From contig JARFIW010000139.1 in assembly GCA_036346225.1 (NCBI GenBank), positions 5,952,001-6,016,000 on the forward strand: a stretch of DNA of 64,000 bases, written 5' to 3'. Under the pieces are notes generated by a model that was given only the letters and a program-made list of their open reading frames with translations, was not told the origin of the DNA and did no database searches. This DNA comes from Platerodrilus igneus. Its lineage: Eukaryota > Arthropoda > Insecta > Coleoptera > Lycidae. The translations under genes and the position numbers were made by a program. Below, in pieces: positions 46,368 to 59,121 of this stretch; position 1 is the first letter of the stretch; the number at the start of each line of letters is the position of its first letter.

Positions 46368-46372
46368 GCGGA

Positions 46373-49300
46373 TGTCATTAATGAATGTTTTAATTCTGCC
46401 GTGGTACTGTTCCCACTTTGTTAAAGGGCGTTCGCACACTGAAGCAAAGAGAAAAAATAGAAGCACGGCGAAGGGATAGACGATCAACAGAATTTGCACA
46501 CTGAGGAGAGGAGAAGAGAAGCGTCGTAGTTGCAATGAAAGTTACTTTTTCCCTACTTTAGCCGTAAATGACACTAACGTCGCTGAGACGACCTTCCGTA
46601 AGTTGCATTTAGTGAAGCGGGAGGTAAATTTTTACTTTTACTTACTTGGGACGTAAGTGATTGTCATCCAAATGAAAGAAGCCATGGTTACAAATGCATG
46701 GTTACGGGTGTAAGCCTACATTAAATAGTTCTCTATTCTTATTTGAATTTTAAACTTAATTTAAGGGCATTTTTAATGATTTTGAATTTAGAGGTAGGGA
46801 AAAAATAATATACATACCGCGGAACGTAAGGAATTTACGGTGCCTCGACATTTTGCAAACCGTATTGTCACCGTAAATCCTACTTACGTCCCTTAGATGT
46901 AATATACTATTGCGTTGCATTTTTGGACCAATTGCTTCACATGTATTTTCTCTTAATAATTGATTGCTTACCTAGCTTCTTCAACATCATACAGGAAAGA
47001 ATGATCTTTAACGTAAGTTCTTCATCGTTCATTGTCCTAAAAAGTTGTTATAGTGTTATTAATGAATAACTTACTTAAATACTGTATGATGTACAGGATA
47101 ATAATGCAATATTAATGTATTTAATGGTTTTCACGGACTTTGATAGCAGTAAGACCTAGAAAGTAAAATTATTACTAATGTATGAGCCTGTCTGGTTCAT
47201 CCGAAACTATACGAATAATTACGATGACGAAATAATTTGATCTTCGCATGTATATCCATCACATACAGAGGCGAGACGAAGGGAAGCGCAGGAGAAAACT
47301 TCCCCTTTTTGCTCTGTAGATTTCTCTCTGACAGCTTTTCGCTTGTACGTTGCATCAGTGTTCCATTTGATTACGTGAAAACTTTCTAGCAGAAAATATT
47401 TTCTTCACTTAGCACCGCCACACCCCAATGTGCGAACAGCCTAAAATGGTTCCTGTGTAGCGATGCTTTTTTACGTTTTTTTAAATGTTTTTTTTTTAAT
47501 TTCAATTCAAGAGAATGCACTTTTGCAATTACCCATACTGATGCAATAAATACATAATTGTAAACTAATGTATTCCTGGTTGCAATCTTTTTATTCACTC
47601 TTTCTAAACGATTTTATAGTGGTTGTACTTAATTGCGCTTTGGCGTTTGAGCGTTTCATATAAACTGCGTTTACAGAGACTCCAGCATATGTCTTGACCC
47701 TGCAGTATTTACAATTGATTTTTTATGTGTTTCTTTAACACACAACGTACAACGTTATTATACCTAGAATTATTTCTAAACAAACTCCAATGTTTTGAAT
47801 TGCTTGAACGTTGGTCATTTTTGACCTGAATGTCAATAAGTGTAATGTAATGTCATTCACGCAAAAATCAATGTCGTGGAGAATAGGTATTCTATAAAAG
47901 AAGTAAAATTGGAATGTGTTGCAACTACAAACCACCTGAGAGTTACATACGATTGTACTGTATACTGAAGGGTAGAAAGTAAAAATAATTGCGATAATTG
48001 TATCAGTAAATAAACCAAGAAACTATATAATAGTACTATAAGTGAACAATTATAATGATCGTGGCGCTAGATATTTTTATATATTGCTTGTAAGGTTAAA
48101 ACGCATGGGCCAGACAGAAATATTAAGGACAATAAAGTAAGGACCCACACGAATCACGGTTTCGTATAAAAGATAAAGGAATTTAGAAATACCAGGCTGA
48201 CTACAAATGCCAAGAGCGAGGTGATTCACATAAACAAGAAAAGTACATTGCCATTGATTTTCTATTTACAATAAAAGTAAAAATTTTTATTTTAAACAAA
48301 GGAGTAAATAAATAATTATATTTTACGGACAAACTTTAAGATTTGACGTACGAAGTACGCATTTCGTCATTTAACATGTAAAACTTGTCAGCCATAAAAA
48401 AGGCAATGCTTATACTTTCTCATAAAAATGTTAAGTTAGAAATATTAACTGCAGAATAAATTCTAGTAAGCATTCAAAAAACTAAAAGAAGCGCCAGTGA
48501 TGCACAAACAACAAAGTAGAAAAAAAGATGCTCTCGATTAATATAAAAAAACTATCGCAACATACTTCCATGTGTCAAGATACTTATCGTGTGCAGATGC
48601 AGCGTCACAACGGGAGCCGATCTTTAGGTGCTGCGACCATCACTGCAACAGCGGTCTACAGACAAGGGCCTACATAAAAAAGCAATTTGGCCTTACATAG
48701 GTAAACAATTGGGTCTACGTCGAAGAGCTAAAAGGAAAATCTTACTAGTATTGATTAGCGTGGAAGAACTTACCGATGCACCTAGGATATCCACTTCTCG
48801 TGAAAAAAGTGCATCGCCCTTAGAGTAATAGTATTAATCATACAGAGAGTGCATATTATGGCGGTGAAAAGCAGGATCAAAAAAGTGAAATTAAGAAACA
48901 AGATGATAAGCGATTTAAATATTTGAGTGATACACGTCAGAAGAACACTTCTAAAGTTGTTGTTATGTATGAATAGTTAACGAAAAACGGGCAAGTCTGA
49001 ATACAGTGATAGAAAAGCTGCTTTATACAAACTTGCGTTGTTACTTATTAATAAAGCAAACATATTTTTTAGAAAACGAAAATTGTAGAGAATCGAGTAT
49101 ATTTGTTGCATTTATCCAACAATAAAGATAAATCGAGGTACTTTAACTTAAATTAAATGCGCTAATAACATTTTACCGAGTGTTGGAAAAGTACTGGTTT
49201 CGATGGTATTAGGATTAGCTTTACAGGAACAAATCGAATTATTTAATTATAAAGCGTAATCTGAGGCGTCTATCATGACAGGTAGTGACACAAGATATCG

Positions 49301-49599
49301 GAACGGAAGTGTGTGAATATTTAAAACTAATCCTAAAACGAACGAAAACATTCAGCAGGGCACAATTGAACATAACGTGCTTATCTCAAATTTTATTTAT
49401 AATTATTAGAATTATTTTTAATTCTCACGAGACTGATTTCCTTTCGCCTAGGCAGCCCTTTTACCCCGGGAGCACTTTTATGCCGAAACCCCATAGAAAT
49501 CATTTCCCCGCGAACCCCTTTTGCCCATTCTCGCTTTGACGGCATCGTATTCGCTTACGCCTGTGGTTACTTGTATAGCGATACACATTTGCGGCTATT
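46373..49599. other. Sequence with no recognised gene; possible MITE near 46.6-46.9 kb
   Basis: Open frames are short. Near 46650 and 46890 the inverted pair gggacgtaagt/acttacgtccc lies ~240 bp apart with further taagtn/nacttac matches between; this could be a degraded short inverted-repeat element, but ends and target duplication are unclear. The rest shows nothing. Confidence 0.35.
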
Positions 49600-49800
49600 T
49601 TAAGTATTGGTTCGTTCACACGTTCTCGCGCTTCGCGTTTCAAGCAACCTTTTTTAAGTATTGATTCGCCGAAGCGTCTCGCGCTCAACGCAACCTTCTT
49701 TAATTATTGGTTCACCTACGCATTTCCGCGCTTGACTTTCGAAGCAACTCTCTTAAATTATTGATTTGTCTACGCCTTCTCGCGCTCTGCGCTCGACCAA
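49600..49800. repeat. Minisatellite, four units of ~46-55 bp
   Basis: Each unit begins ttaa(g/t)tattg(g/a)tt(c/t)g and contains a tctcgcgcttcgcg-like block followed by aagcaac. Starts fall near 49600, 49653, 49699 and 49754. GC-richer than its flanks. Confidence 0.7.
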
Positions 49801-49929
49801 TTATTTATAAGTCGCTTTAAGTTTCTATTAAAAGTAAATAACGGCAAAGCTACACTAACATTATCAATTTCATTTATTGCATTAACACAGGTAATTGTTT
49901 TACGTTTAAGAATTAAAAAAGAGTATTAC

Positions 49930-50420
49930 TCTGTTACGTGCCAAAAATTTGGCACTAAACATTTTTTAGTTTAGTCTTGCTGTTCGTGAGTTCGCGCCAT
50001 AAAATTCAAAGACTCGGTGCGCGTATTTCCGTCACGTCAGAAGTGGGTTGGACGAACTTCGCGCCGACGCGAGTGGCGAAGAAAAAAGCGGGAAAGTTTC
50101 CGGGAGACGCTGTAACGTGGCCTTTTGCCTTTGACTTCCAGAAGAGTGGTTTGGTTTGGGTATCGTATCGTTATCTTTATTTATGTAGATTTCCTTGCCT
50201 TATCTGATTGTCGTCCCTATACCTGTTCCTTATTCGTTCCCTATATAGGTAGAAGGTAATTTGCAAGCAGCCTGCCCGAACCGCAGTCCACGACCCTACC
50301 ACGAACGAGTCCAGGTAGCCCCGCTAGCAGTTAGCCGGAGCAGTCACCATCTTTAAATAACCCGGAAGGGGGTCCTAGCAACCATGAAGGAAGCGGGACT
50401 TATTCATGTGAGTATTTAAC
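49930..50420 (+). promoter_or_regulatory. GC-richer stretch, possible promoter and first exon (or LTR)
   Basis: Includes a near-palindrome gtgccaaaaatttggcac (49939), several CpGs, ctatatag (50241) and accATGaaggaagcgggac followed by catgtgagtat, which would fit a short first coding exon (MKEAGLIH) with a splice donor at 50408. No downstream exon was recognised. The tgttacgtgcc start could equally be an LTR. Weak call. Confidence 0.25.
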
Positions 50421-52004
50421 CTTTACGAACTGTTTGCGAATTTGATATTTATTCCGTAATTGCGCGTTTAAATTTGCATATTGTGTGAGGTCATTGACAG
50501 ATATGCGCGTTAATTTCCACTTATTGGATTAGCGTTACCAACTGCCTTTTGTGTCGCATATACCGCGCCGACGGTTATGTAAGAATCGTGTGTAAATGTA
50601 AGAACTCCCACTTACAAGATTAAAAAACTATGTTCCATAGTCAAACGTTGTAAACTATATAACCGCCTCAATTGTTTCCGCACGTCCCAGTACCTTCGTA
50701 TTTCTTCGGGAAAGTGTTTGTAATGTTTGATGCAAGATGGCGTCGGGTGTCTTTTTAAAAGAATTATTGATGATTGTGCGTGAAAGGTGTATGTCAAATG
50801 TGATATAATTTTGTTAATTTTTATTGGAAATTAGACCACATTTATAGAAAATAGAGTTGTGAACTCAATTTTTAGGCATTTCCCTATACAGTAGACATTT
50901 CATCGTATCATATTTGTCTATTGAAAATTGGAAATCACATCTCAGGTACTGAACGTAAGTTTTTAAGCGTTTGCGAGCGGGTTCTTTTGTCGACCTGTAG
51001 GATTTTTAAATAAATTTTGTCAAAAATTAAATCTATATTTGAAATAGTACAGAAATCATAATTAAATGCAATTTAAGTCTTCCAGCGCCATAATTTTGGA
51101 TTTAATAACTCGATTTAACAAATGTGAAATCGAACGAAAATAAACCTATATTCGAAATCTGTACGAAACTAGATTCCAAATCTATTTTTAAGACTTGTCA
51201 TATTAGACATTTATTTCAGCGAATTTTGCAATGTAGAAATTAATTGTTTTCTCAGATTTTGATGGTAACGCTGCGGTCGCATCCGACGGTGTTCGCGATC
51301 CAATTTTGACAGAGGTTGAATAATTTCGAGCAACTTTACTCCCAAAATTCTCGAAAAATAGACCTCCTTCGTGGAAACGGCACTGAATTCGGATTCTAAA
51401 TCGATTATCAAATCTCCCCGTGCATACTAGGTATTTTATAAAGCCGCGAAATGAATTTTGAAAACTACCTCGGTCTTCCGTCTTGTTCGTGTGTTTAGAT
51501 CGACACTATACCGACTCTCTTGTATAGCGGGTTCGGATCCTACGTTCGGGAAAATGGCTTTTTACACGCAACTCAAGACGTAGTACCAATTCCCAACAAA
51601 AATATGTTTTCCGTAGCAAAACCGTGCATATCCCACGTAGACCATAATTCTCCGTCGAACGGCGCCCTTCTCAGCCCATCATCTCCCACCTCCTCTTGGA
51701 GGAGGTATACAATTAGTCTCCTTTCGAATCACTCACCTATGAAAGCGAGAGCCTGTAATTAAATCATATAGTACTGCGGAGAAAGGAAAGATTGATGGAG
51801 GATGTGTTTCTCTCGTGTTAGACTCCGATATAGGTAGTCTGGAGATTTGTATACGACTATTTCTTATTAATGTTTATAAACTTGAGTAATCCTTCTTACC
51901 ATTATCACTCATTCGTCACAGGTATCTAAACCATTGATGGCTTATTGTACTAGTCTTAATATGAAACATGAAGACAATTGTTCGTTGTTTTTGTCGCTCT
52001 GTCG
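50421..52004. other. Sequence with no recognised gene
   Basis: A perfect hairpin-like acctcctcttggaggaggt lies at 51690-51708. The 80-codon frame 51520-51762 has no known motif. Confidence 0.4.
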
Positions 52005-52335
52005 CTTTAGGAGCATTAAATCGCTCACTATAATTTATTTCCAGCTAATCGTTAACAGTACAAATATTAACTTCTTAAAGCTACTATGCTATCTTTAATT
52101 AGTAACGGAGGGTTATAATTAATTTATTTCGAAGCGTTAATTAATTCATATCGATCACTACGATAATTTATATCACATAGGACAATGTATATTAACAGTA
52201 GGTACAACTAGTTTATATCAAGACTTTATAGCTCGAACAAAAACGTAGTATTATAATTAAAGCTTTAAATTAAATCCGAACTTCAAAACACCTTAACGGC
52301 AATTTATACCATATCCTATTATTCTAGATTATTTC
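52005..52335 (-). repeat. Dispersed repeat R, copy 3
   Basis: Reverse complement aligns with 18150-18430; the block atttgtactgttaacgatta plus gctggaaataaatt is nearly identical. Confidence 0.7.
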
Positions 52336-53129
52336 GATAAAATCAAAAGGAATGCCTTGAATAAGAAATTATTTGCTGCACTTTGGAAAGTGATGACGAT
52401 TATAATCATTTACTACTTAACACAAAATCCATCATGTTTGGATCAATTTTATGCACTCTTTGATTGTGTTGGAATTGCTGTAAAGGCGATGTTTTTCGGT
52501 AATTAAAAGTATCATGTCTGCGTTTATTGCAAGATTGTTAAAGCTTGAGAAGAGTAGAATGTTCGGAGTTTCGAAGACTGTCTAAATTGTAAAAATAAAA
52601 TGAAGATTAGCTTGCTTACTCTCAGCACGTAATAGCTCTTCATTTTGATCACAGCTGAAGATTTGAAGACATTCTTCATTTGATTGTACAACCTTTCGCA
52701 AGTACACCGACAAATTCGGATGAAATCGTATTAATACGCAAAGAATTTATTAAACTATCCACAAATGAAAAACTGGAACCAATGTTTGGATAAGGATACC
52801 ATGTATACCGATTACGGAAGCAGATAACAAATTTATGTCCTCCATTATGGATCATTGTACAGAACCTGTTGATTGCTTTTCTTCTTTCCTATTTTAGTAA
52901 AACGCGGGTTTAGTGCAGCTAATAAAAGAATCTGACTGGAAAATAGTGCTAGTGGAGACTTATGAGTGTTACTCACAAACGCACAGCTGAGCATAAATAA
53001 CCTCGTATCATCCCAACCGATTCACTATCCTTACTGGAAAAAAAATGTGTGTATATTTTAACCTAAAAGTTGTAATTTCAATAAATACTACTTTAAGTAT
53101 GAAAATGTTATACTTTTAAGTGTTTGATT
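52336..53129. other. Sequence with no recognised gene
   Basis: AT-rich, no frame or repeat supported, up to the first satellite unit. Confidence 0.4.
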
Positions 53130-55063
53130 TCTATATGAACATTTGCCATTTAGGTCATCAACGTTAAATTTTTAATCTCAAGTAGAGTTAACTCACTTGA
53201 AGGTTCATGACCAGAGTTTTTTCTATAAGAAGGGTCCCATGGGCCTAGTATGTTGATGAACCACAGATCTAACTGGTATGCATGTTTGTTGAATGTATTT
53301 GAAGCCTTTTATAGACATTTAATAGATTCTACCCTTGGTCATCAAAGTTAAATTTGTATAACTTCAAGCAGAGTTATGGGGGTTCATGTTAAAATTTTTG
53401 CTATAAGCAGTGGTCATTGGGCATAGTATGTTGGGGAACCACTGATCTAACCGAGTATGAATGCTTCTTGAGTATTTTTTGATGCATTTTATTGCCATTC
53501 ACTAAATTCTACCTTTTGGTCATCAAAGTTAAATTTGTAACTTCAAGCAGAGTTATGTTAATTAGGGGTTCATGGTCAAATTTTTGCTATAAGTAGGATT
53601 GCTTGTGCTTAGTATGTTAGGGAACCACTGATCTAGTTGGTATGAATGTTTGTTGAATATTTTTAAAACATTTTATTGCCATTCACGATATTCTACCCTT
53701 GTCATCAAAGTTTTCAAGCAGAATTACCCTACTTGGTGGTTCATGGTCAAATTTTTGCTATGGGGAGAGTTTAATGCGTCTAGCGTGTTAGGGAAATACT
53801 GAACTAACTGGTATGAGCTTTTTTAATGCTTTTGAAGTCATTTTATTGCCATTCGCTAAATTTTACTTTTGGTCATCAAAGTTAAATTTGTAGTATCAAG
53901 CAGAGTTATGTCAATTGGGGGTCCATGGTCAAATTTTTGTTATAAGAAGGGTTCAATAGGCATAGCAATGGGCACTAATGTAATTGGTACGAATGCAGAG
54001 TTATCCTACTTGACAGTTCATTGTCAAATTTTTGCTATACGAATGGTTGCATGGGCGTTGCATGTTAAGGAACCACTGATCTAGTTCGTATGAATCCTTC
54101 TTGGATATTTTTGAAGCATTTTATTGATATTTTACTAAATTCTACCATTGGTTATCAAAGTTGAATGTGTAACTTCAAGCAGAATTATCCCACTTGGCGA
54201 TTCACGGTCAAATTTTTGCCCTAAGATGGGTTCCATGGGCATTATACATTGGGGAACTACTTTTCTGTCTGGTACAAATGCTTCCTGAATATTTTTGATG
54301 CATTTTATTGCAATTCGTTAAATTTTACTCCTGGTCATCAAAGTTGAATTTGTAACTTCAAACAGACTTATCTCACTTAACGATCCATGGTCAAATTTTT
54401 GCTATAAGAAGGGTTCCATGGACCTAATATCTTAGCGAACAACTGATCTAACTGGTGTGCATGCTTCTTGAATGTGTTTAAAGTATTTTATAGCCATTTA
54501 ATAAATTCTAGTCATCATCAAAGTTAAATTTGTAACTTCAAGCATAGTTATGTCAATTGGGGTTCATGGTTAAATTTTTGTTATGAGAACGGTTCCATAG
54601 GCATAGTATGTTAGGGAACCACTGATGTAATTGGTACAAATGCTTCTTGAATAGTTTTGAAACATTTTATTGCCATTCACTAAATTTTACCCTTGGTCAT
54701 CAAAGTTAAATTTGTAGCTTCAAGCAGAGTTACCCCACATGACGGTTCATGGTCAAATTTTTGTTATAGGAAGGGTTCCATGGACATAGTATGTTGGGGA
54801 ACCACTGATCTAATTGGTACGGATGCTTCTTGAATAGTTTTTGAAGCATTTTATTATCATTCACTAAATTCTATCCTTGGCCATCAAACTTAAATTTGTA
54901 ACTTCAAGCAGAGTTATCTTAATTGGTGGCCCATGGTCAACTTTTTGCTATAAGAAGTGTACCATGGACATAGTATGTTGAGGGAACTACTGATCTAACT
55001 GTTATAAATGTTCTTGAATATTTTTGGAGCATTTTATTGCAAATCACTAAATTTTTCTCCTGA

Positions 55064-55712
55064 TCAACAAAGTCGAATTTATAACTTCAAACAGAGTTAT
55101 CTCGTTTGATGGTTCATGCTTATATTTTTGCTATAAGATTGGTTCCATGGACATGGTATATCAAAAAAAGAAAACCATGGATATAGTTCCTTAAACCATT
55201 GATCTAACTGGTATGAATACTTCTTAAATATTTTTGAAGCATTTTATTGCCATTCACTAAATTCTGCCTTTGGTCATCAAAGTTAAATTTGTAACTTTAA
55301 GCGGAGTTATGTCAATTGGGGATTCACGGTCAAAGTTTTGCTATATAAAGGGTTGCTTGGGCGTAGTATGTTAGGGAGCCACTGATCTAGTTGGTATGAA
55401 TGTTTGTTGGGTATTTTTAAAACATTTTATTGCCATTCACGAAATTCTACTCTTGGTCATCAAAGTTAAATATGTAATTTTAAGCAAAATAACGCCACTT
55501 GACGGTTCATGGTCAAATATTTGCTATGAGGAGAGTTCCATGGTCAAATTTTTGTTATAAGGGTTCCATGGGCATAGTATGTTAGAGAACCACTGATGTA
55601 ATTGGTACGAATGCTTTTTGAATAGTTTTGAAGGATTTTATTGCCATTCACTAAATTCTACCCTTATTTATCAAAGTTAAATTTGTAACTTCAAGCAGAG
55701 TTATTTCAATTG
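55064..55712. repeat. Higher-order satellite block, first copy
   Basis: Contains the variants gtatatcaaaaaaagaaaac and gcgtagtatgttagggagcc. Nearly identical over ~650 bp to 57787-58435, at an offset of 2723 bp; the differences I see are mostly single-base indels. Confidence 0.8.
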
Positions 55713-56656
55713 GGGGTTCAGGGTCAAATTTTTGTTATAAGGGTTCCATGGGCATAGTATGTTAGACAACCACTGATGTAATTGGTACGAATGTTTTTTG
55801 ATTAGTTTTGAAGAATTTTATTGCCATTCATTAAATTCTACGCTTATTTAACAAAGTTAAAGTTGTAGCTTCAAGCAGGGTTACTCCACTTGGCGGTTCA
55901 TGATCAAATTTTTGCTATGAGGAGAGTTCCATGGGTATAGCGTGTAAGGGAAACACTCATCTAACTGGTATGAATGCTTTTTAATACTTTTGAAATCATT
56001 TTATTGCCATTCACTAAATTTTACTCTTGGTCATCAAAGTTAAATTTGTAACTTCAAGCAGAGTTATGTCAACTGGGGGTTCAGGGTCAAATTTTTGTTA
56101 TAAGGGTTCCATGGGCATAGTATGTTAGAGAACCACTGATGTAATTGGTACGAATGCTTTTTGAATAGTTTTGAAGGATTTTATTGCCATTCACTAAATT
56201 CTACCCTTATTTATCAAAGTTAAATTTGTAATTTCAAGCAGGGTTACCCCACTTGGCGGTTCATGCTCAAATTTTTGCTATGAGGAGAGTTCCATGGGTA
56301 TAGCGTGTAAGGGAAACACTGATCTAACTGGTATGACCGCTTTTTTAATACTTTTGAAGTCATTTTATTGCCATTCAGTAAATTCTACAGTTGGGGTCAT
56401 CAAAGTTAAATTTGTAATTTCAAGCAGAATTACCCAGTTTGGTGGTTAATGGTCAAATTTTTGTTATGAGGAGAGTTTCGTGGGTATAGCGTGTTAGGGA
56501 TATACTGATCTAACTGGTATGAGAGTTTTTTAATACTTTTGAAGCCATTTTATTGCCATTCACTAAATTTCTCTTTTGGTTATCATAGTTAAATTTACTG
56601 CTTCAAGCAAAGTTATCCTACTTGATGGTTCATGGTCAAATTTTTGCTATAAGAAG

Positions 56657-56757
56657 GTGTTGGCAGATTAAGGACGCTTATAAGTCTAAATTTTTGAGCA
56701 TTATTGTTTTAAATACTTGGTATCAGTAAATGGAGTACAGATTATCCACTTGGCATT
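56657..56757. other. Non-satellite insertion in the array
   Basis: About 100 bp (gtgttggcagattaaggacg onward) breaks the unit pattern between ataagaa and the next unit. No known repeat. Confidence 0.6.
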
Positions 56758-57786
56758 CATGTCAAATTTTTGCTCTAAGATGGGTTCCATGGACATAGTA
56801 TGTTAGCGAACCACTGATCTAAGTGGTATGCGTGCTTCTTGAATGTGTTTGAAGTATTTTATGGACATTTAATAAATTCTACCTTGGTTATCAAAGTTAA
56901 ATTTGTAACTTCAAGCAGAGTTATTTCAATTGAGGGTTCAGGTCAAATTTTTGTTATAGAGGGTTCCATGGGCATAGTATGTTAGGAACCACTGATGTAA
57001 TTGGTACGAATGCTTCTTGAATAGTTTTGAAGCATTTTATTGCCATTCATTAAATTCTACCCTGTCATCAAAGTTAAATTTGTAACTTCAAGCAGAGTTA
57101 TCTCACTTGGCGGTTCATGGTCAAATTTTTGCTATAAGAAGGGTTCCATGGCCTATATCGTTAGGAAACACTGATCTAACTGGTAGAATGCTTCTTGAAT
57201 AGTTTTGAAAGTCATTTTATTGCCATTCACTAAATTCTACTCTTAGTCATCAAAGTTAAATTTGTAACTTCAAGCAGAGTTATGTTAATTGAAGGGTTCA
57301 TAGTAAAATTCTTGTTATAAGAAGGGTTCCATGGGCATAGTATGTTATGGAACCACTGATGTAATTAGTACGAATGCTACTTGAATAGTTTTGAAGCATT
57401 TTATTGCCATTCACTAAATTCTACCCTTAGTCATCAAAGTTAAATTTGTAACTTCAAGCAGAGTTACCCCACTTGGCGGTTCATGGTCAAATTTTTGTTA
57501 TAGGAAGGGTTCCATGGCCATAGTATGTTAGGGAACCACTGATCTAACTGGTACGAATGCTTCTTGAATAGTTTTGAAGCATTTTATTGCCATTCACTAA
57601 ATTCTACTTTGGCTCATCAAAGTTAAATTTGTAACTTCAAGCAGGATTACTCCATTGGTGGTTCATGGTCAAATTTTGTTATAAGAAGTTCCATGGCATA
57701 GTATGTTAGGGAACTACTGATCTAACTGTATGAATGTTCTTGAATATTTTGAAGCATTTTATTGCCATTCACTAAATTTTCTCCTG

Positions 57787-58435
57787 TCAACAAAGTCGAA
57801 TTTATAACTTCAAACAGAGTTATCTCGTTTGATGGTTCATGCTTATATTTTTGCTATAAGATTGGTTCCATGGACATGGTATATCAAAAAAGAAAACCAT
57901 GGATATAGTTCCTTAAACCATTGATCTAACTGGTATGAATACTTCTTAAATATTTTTGAAGCATTTTATTGCCATTCACTAAATTCTGCCTTTGGTCATC
58001 AAAGTTAAATTTGTAACTTTAAGCGGAGTTATGTCAATTGGGGATTCACGGTCAAAGTTTTGCTATATAAAGGGTTGCTTGGGCGTAGTATGTTAGGAGC
58101 CACTGATCTAGTTGGTATGAATGTTTGTTGGGTATTTTTAAAACATTTTATTGCCATTCACGAAATTCTACTCTTGGTCATCAAAGTTAAATATGTAATT
58201 TTAAGCAAAATAACGCCACTTGACGGTTCATGGTCAAATATTTGCTATGAGGAGAGTTCCATGGTCAAATTTTTGTTATAAAGGGTTCCATGGGCATAGT
58301 ATGTTAGAGAACCACTGATGTAATTGGTACGAATGCTTTTTGAATAGTTTTGAAGGATTTTATTGCCATTCACTAAATTCTACCCTTATTTATCAAAGTT
58401 AAATTTGTAACTTCAAGCAGAGTTATTTCAATTGG
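57787..58435. repeat. Higher-order satellite block, second copy
   Basis: Second copy of the 55064-55712 block. It has one A fewer in the A-run and tta-gg-agcc for tta-ggg-agcc. Confidence 0.8.
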
Positions 58436-59121
58436 GGTTCATGGTCAAATTTTTGTTATAAGAAGGGTTCCATGGCCATAGTATGTTAGGAAACCACTGA
58501 CCTAACTGGTACGAATGCTTCTTGAATAGTTTTGAAGCATTTTATTGCCATTCACTAAATTCTACCCTTAGTCATCAAAGTTAAATTTGTAACTTCAAGC
58601 AGAGTTATGTGAATTGGGGGTTCATGGTCAAATTTTTGTTATAAGAAGGGTTCCATGGCCATAGTATGTTAGGAAACCACTGACCTAACTGGTACGAATG
58701 CTTCTTGAATAGTTTTGAAACATTTTATTGCCATTCACTAAATTCTACTTTTGCTCATCAAAGTTAAATTTGTAACTTCAAGCAGGATTACTCCACTTGA
58801 CAGTTCATGGTCAAATTTTTGTTATAAGAAAGGTTCCATCGGCATAGTATGTTAGGGAACCATTGATGTAATTAGTATGAATGCTACTTGAATAATTTTG
58901 AAGCATTTTATTGCCATTCACTAAATTCTACCCTAGGTCAACAAAGTTAAATTTGTAACTTCAAACAGTTTGTTATTTTGCTCGACAGTTCATGCTCAGA
59001 TTTTTGCTATAGGATGGGATCCATGGACATAGTATGTTAGGAAGCCACTGATCTAACTGGTATGAATGCTTCTTAAATATTTTTGAAGCATTTTATTGCT
59101 ATACACTAAATCCTAACCTTG

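Larger units (their letters stand above)
40835..46372 (-). mobile_element. BEL/Pao LTR retrotransposon with 5 bp target duplication, no RT
   Basis: Bounded by GCGGA at 40835-40839 and 46368-46372. The 5' LTR is 45977-46367; the 3' LTR survives as its last ~145 bp, 40840-40984. In sense (minus) order: LTR, gag (DUF1759-type), zinc-finger region, aspartic protease, then directly RNase H and integrase. The RT domain expected between protease and RNase H is missing. 40985-41814 is foreign or unreadable sequence replacing the rest of the 3' LTR and the pol end. Both coding parts carry stops. Confidence 0.85.
53130..59121. repeat. Satellite array, ~184 bp unit, about 32 units
   Basis: Each unit contains ggtcatcaaagttaaatttg, taacttcaagcagagttat, ggttcatggtcaaatttttg, ataagaagggttccatgg, agtatgttagggaaccactg and ttttattgccattcactaaa. 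Spacing of tcatcaaag measured at 57065, 57247, 57431 and 57614 is 182-184 bp. Units differ by substitutions and small indels. Frames inside it (for example 53869-54084 and 58060-58281) are chance. Noncoding; monomer length is near nucleosome spacing, as in many satellites. Confidence 0.95.

Noticed and set aside
51686..51710. GC hairpin as a bacterial-type terminator
   Set aside because: Eukaryotic context without an operon or T tract; a short palindrome by chance.
53869..54084. Frames in the satellite
   Set aside because: They follow the repeat period, and unit indels change frame constantly.
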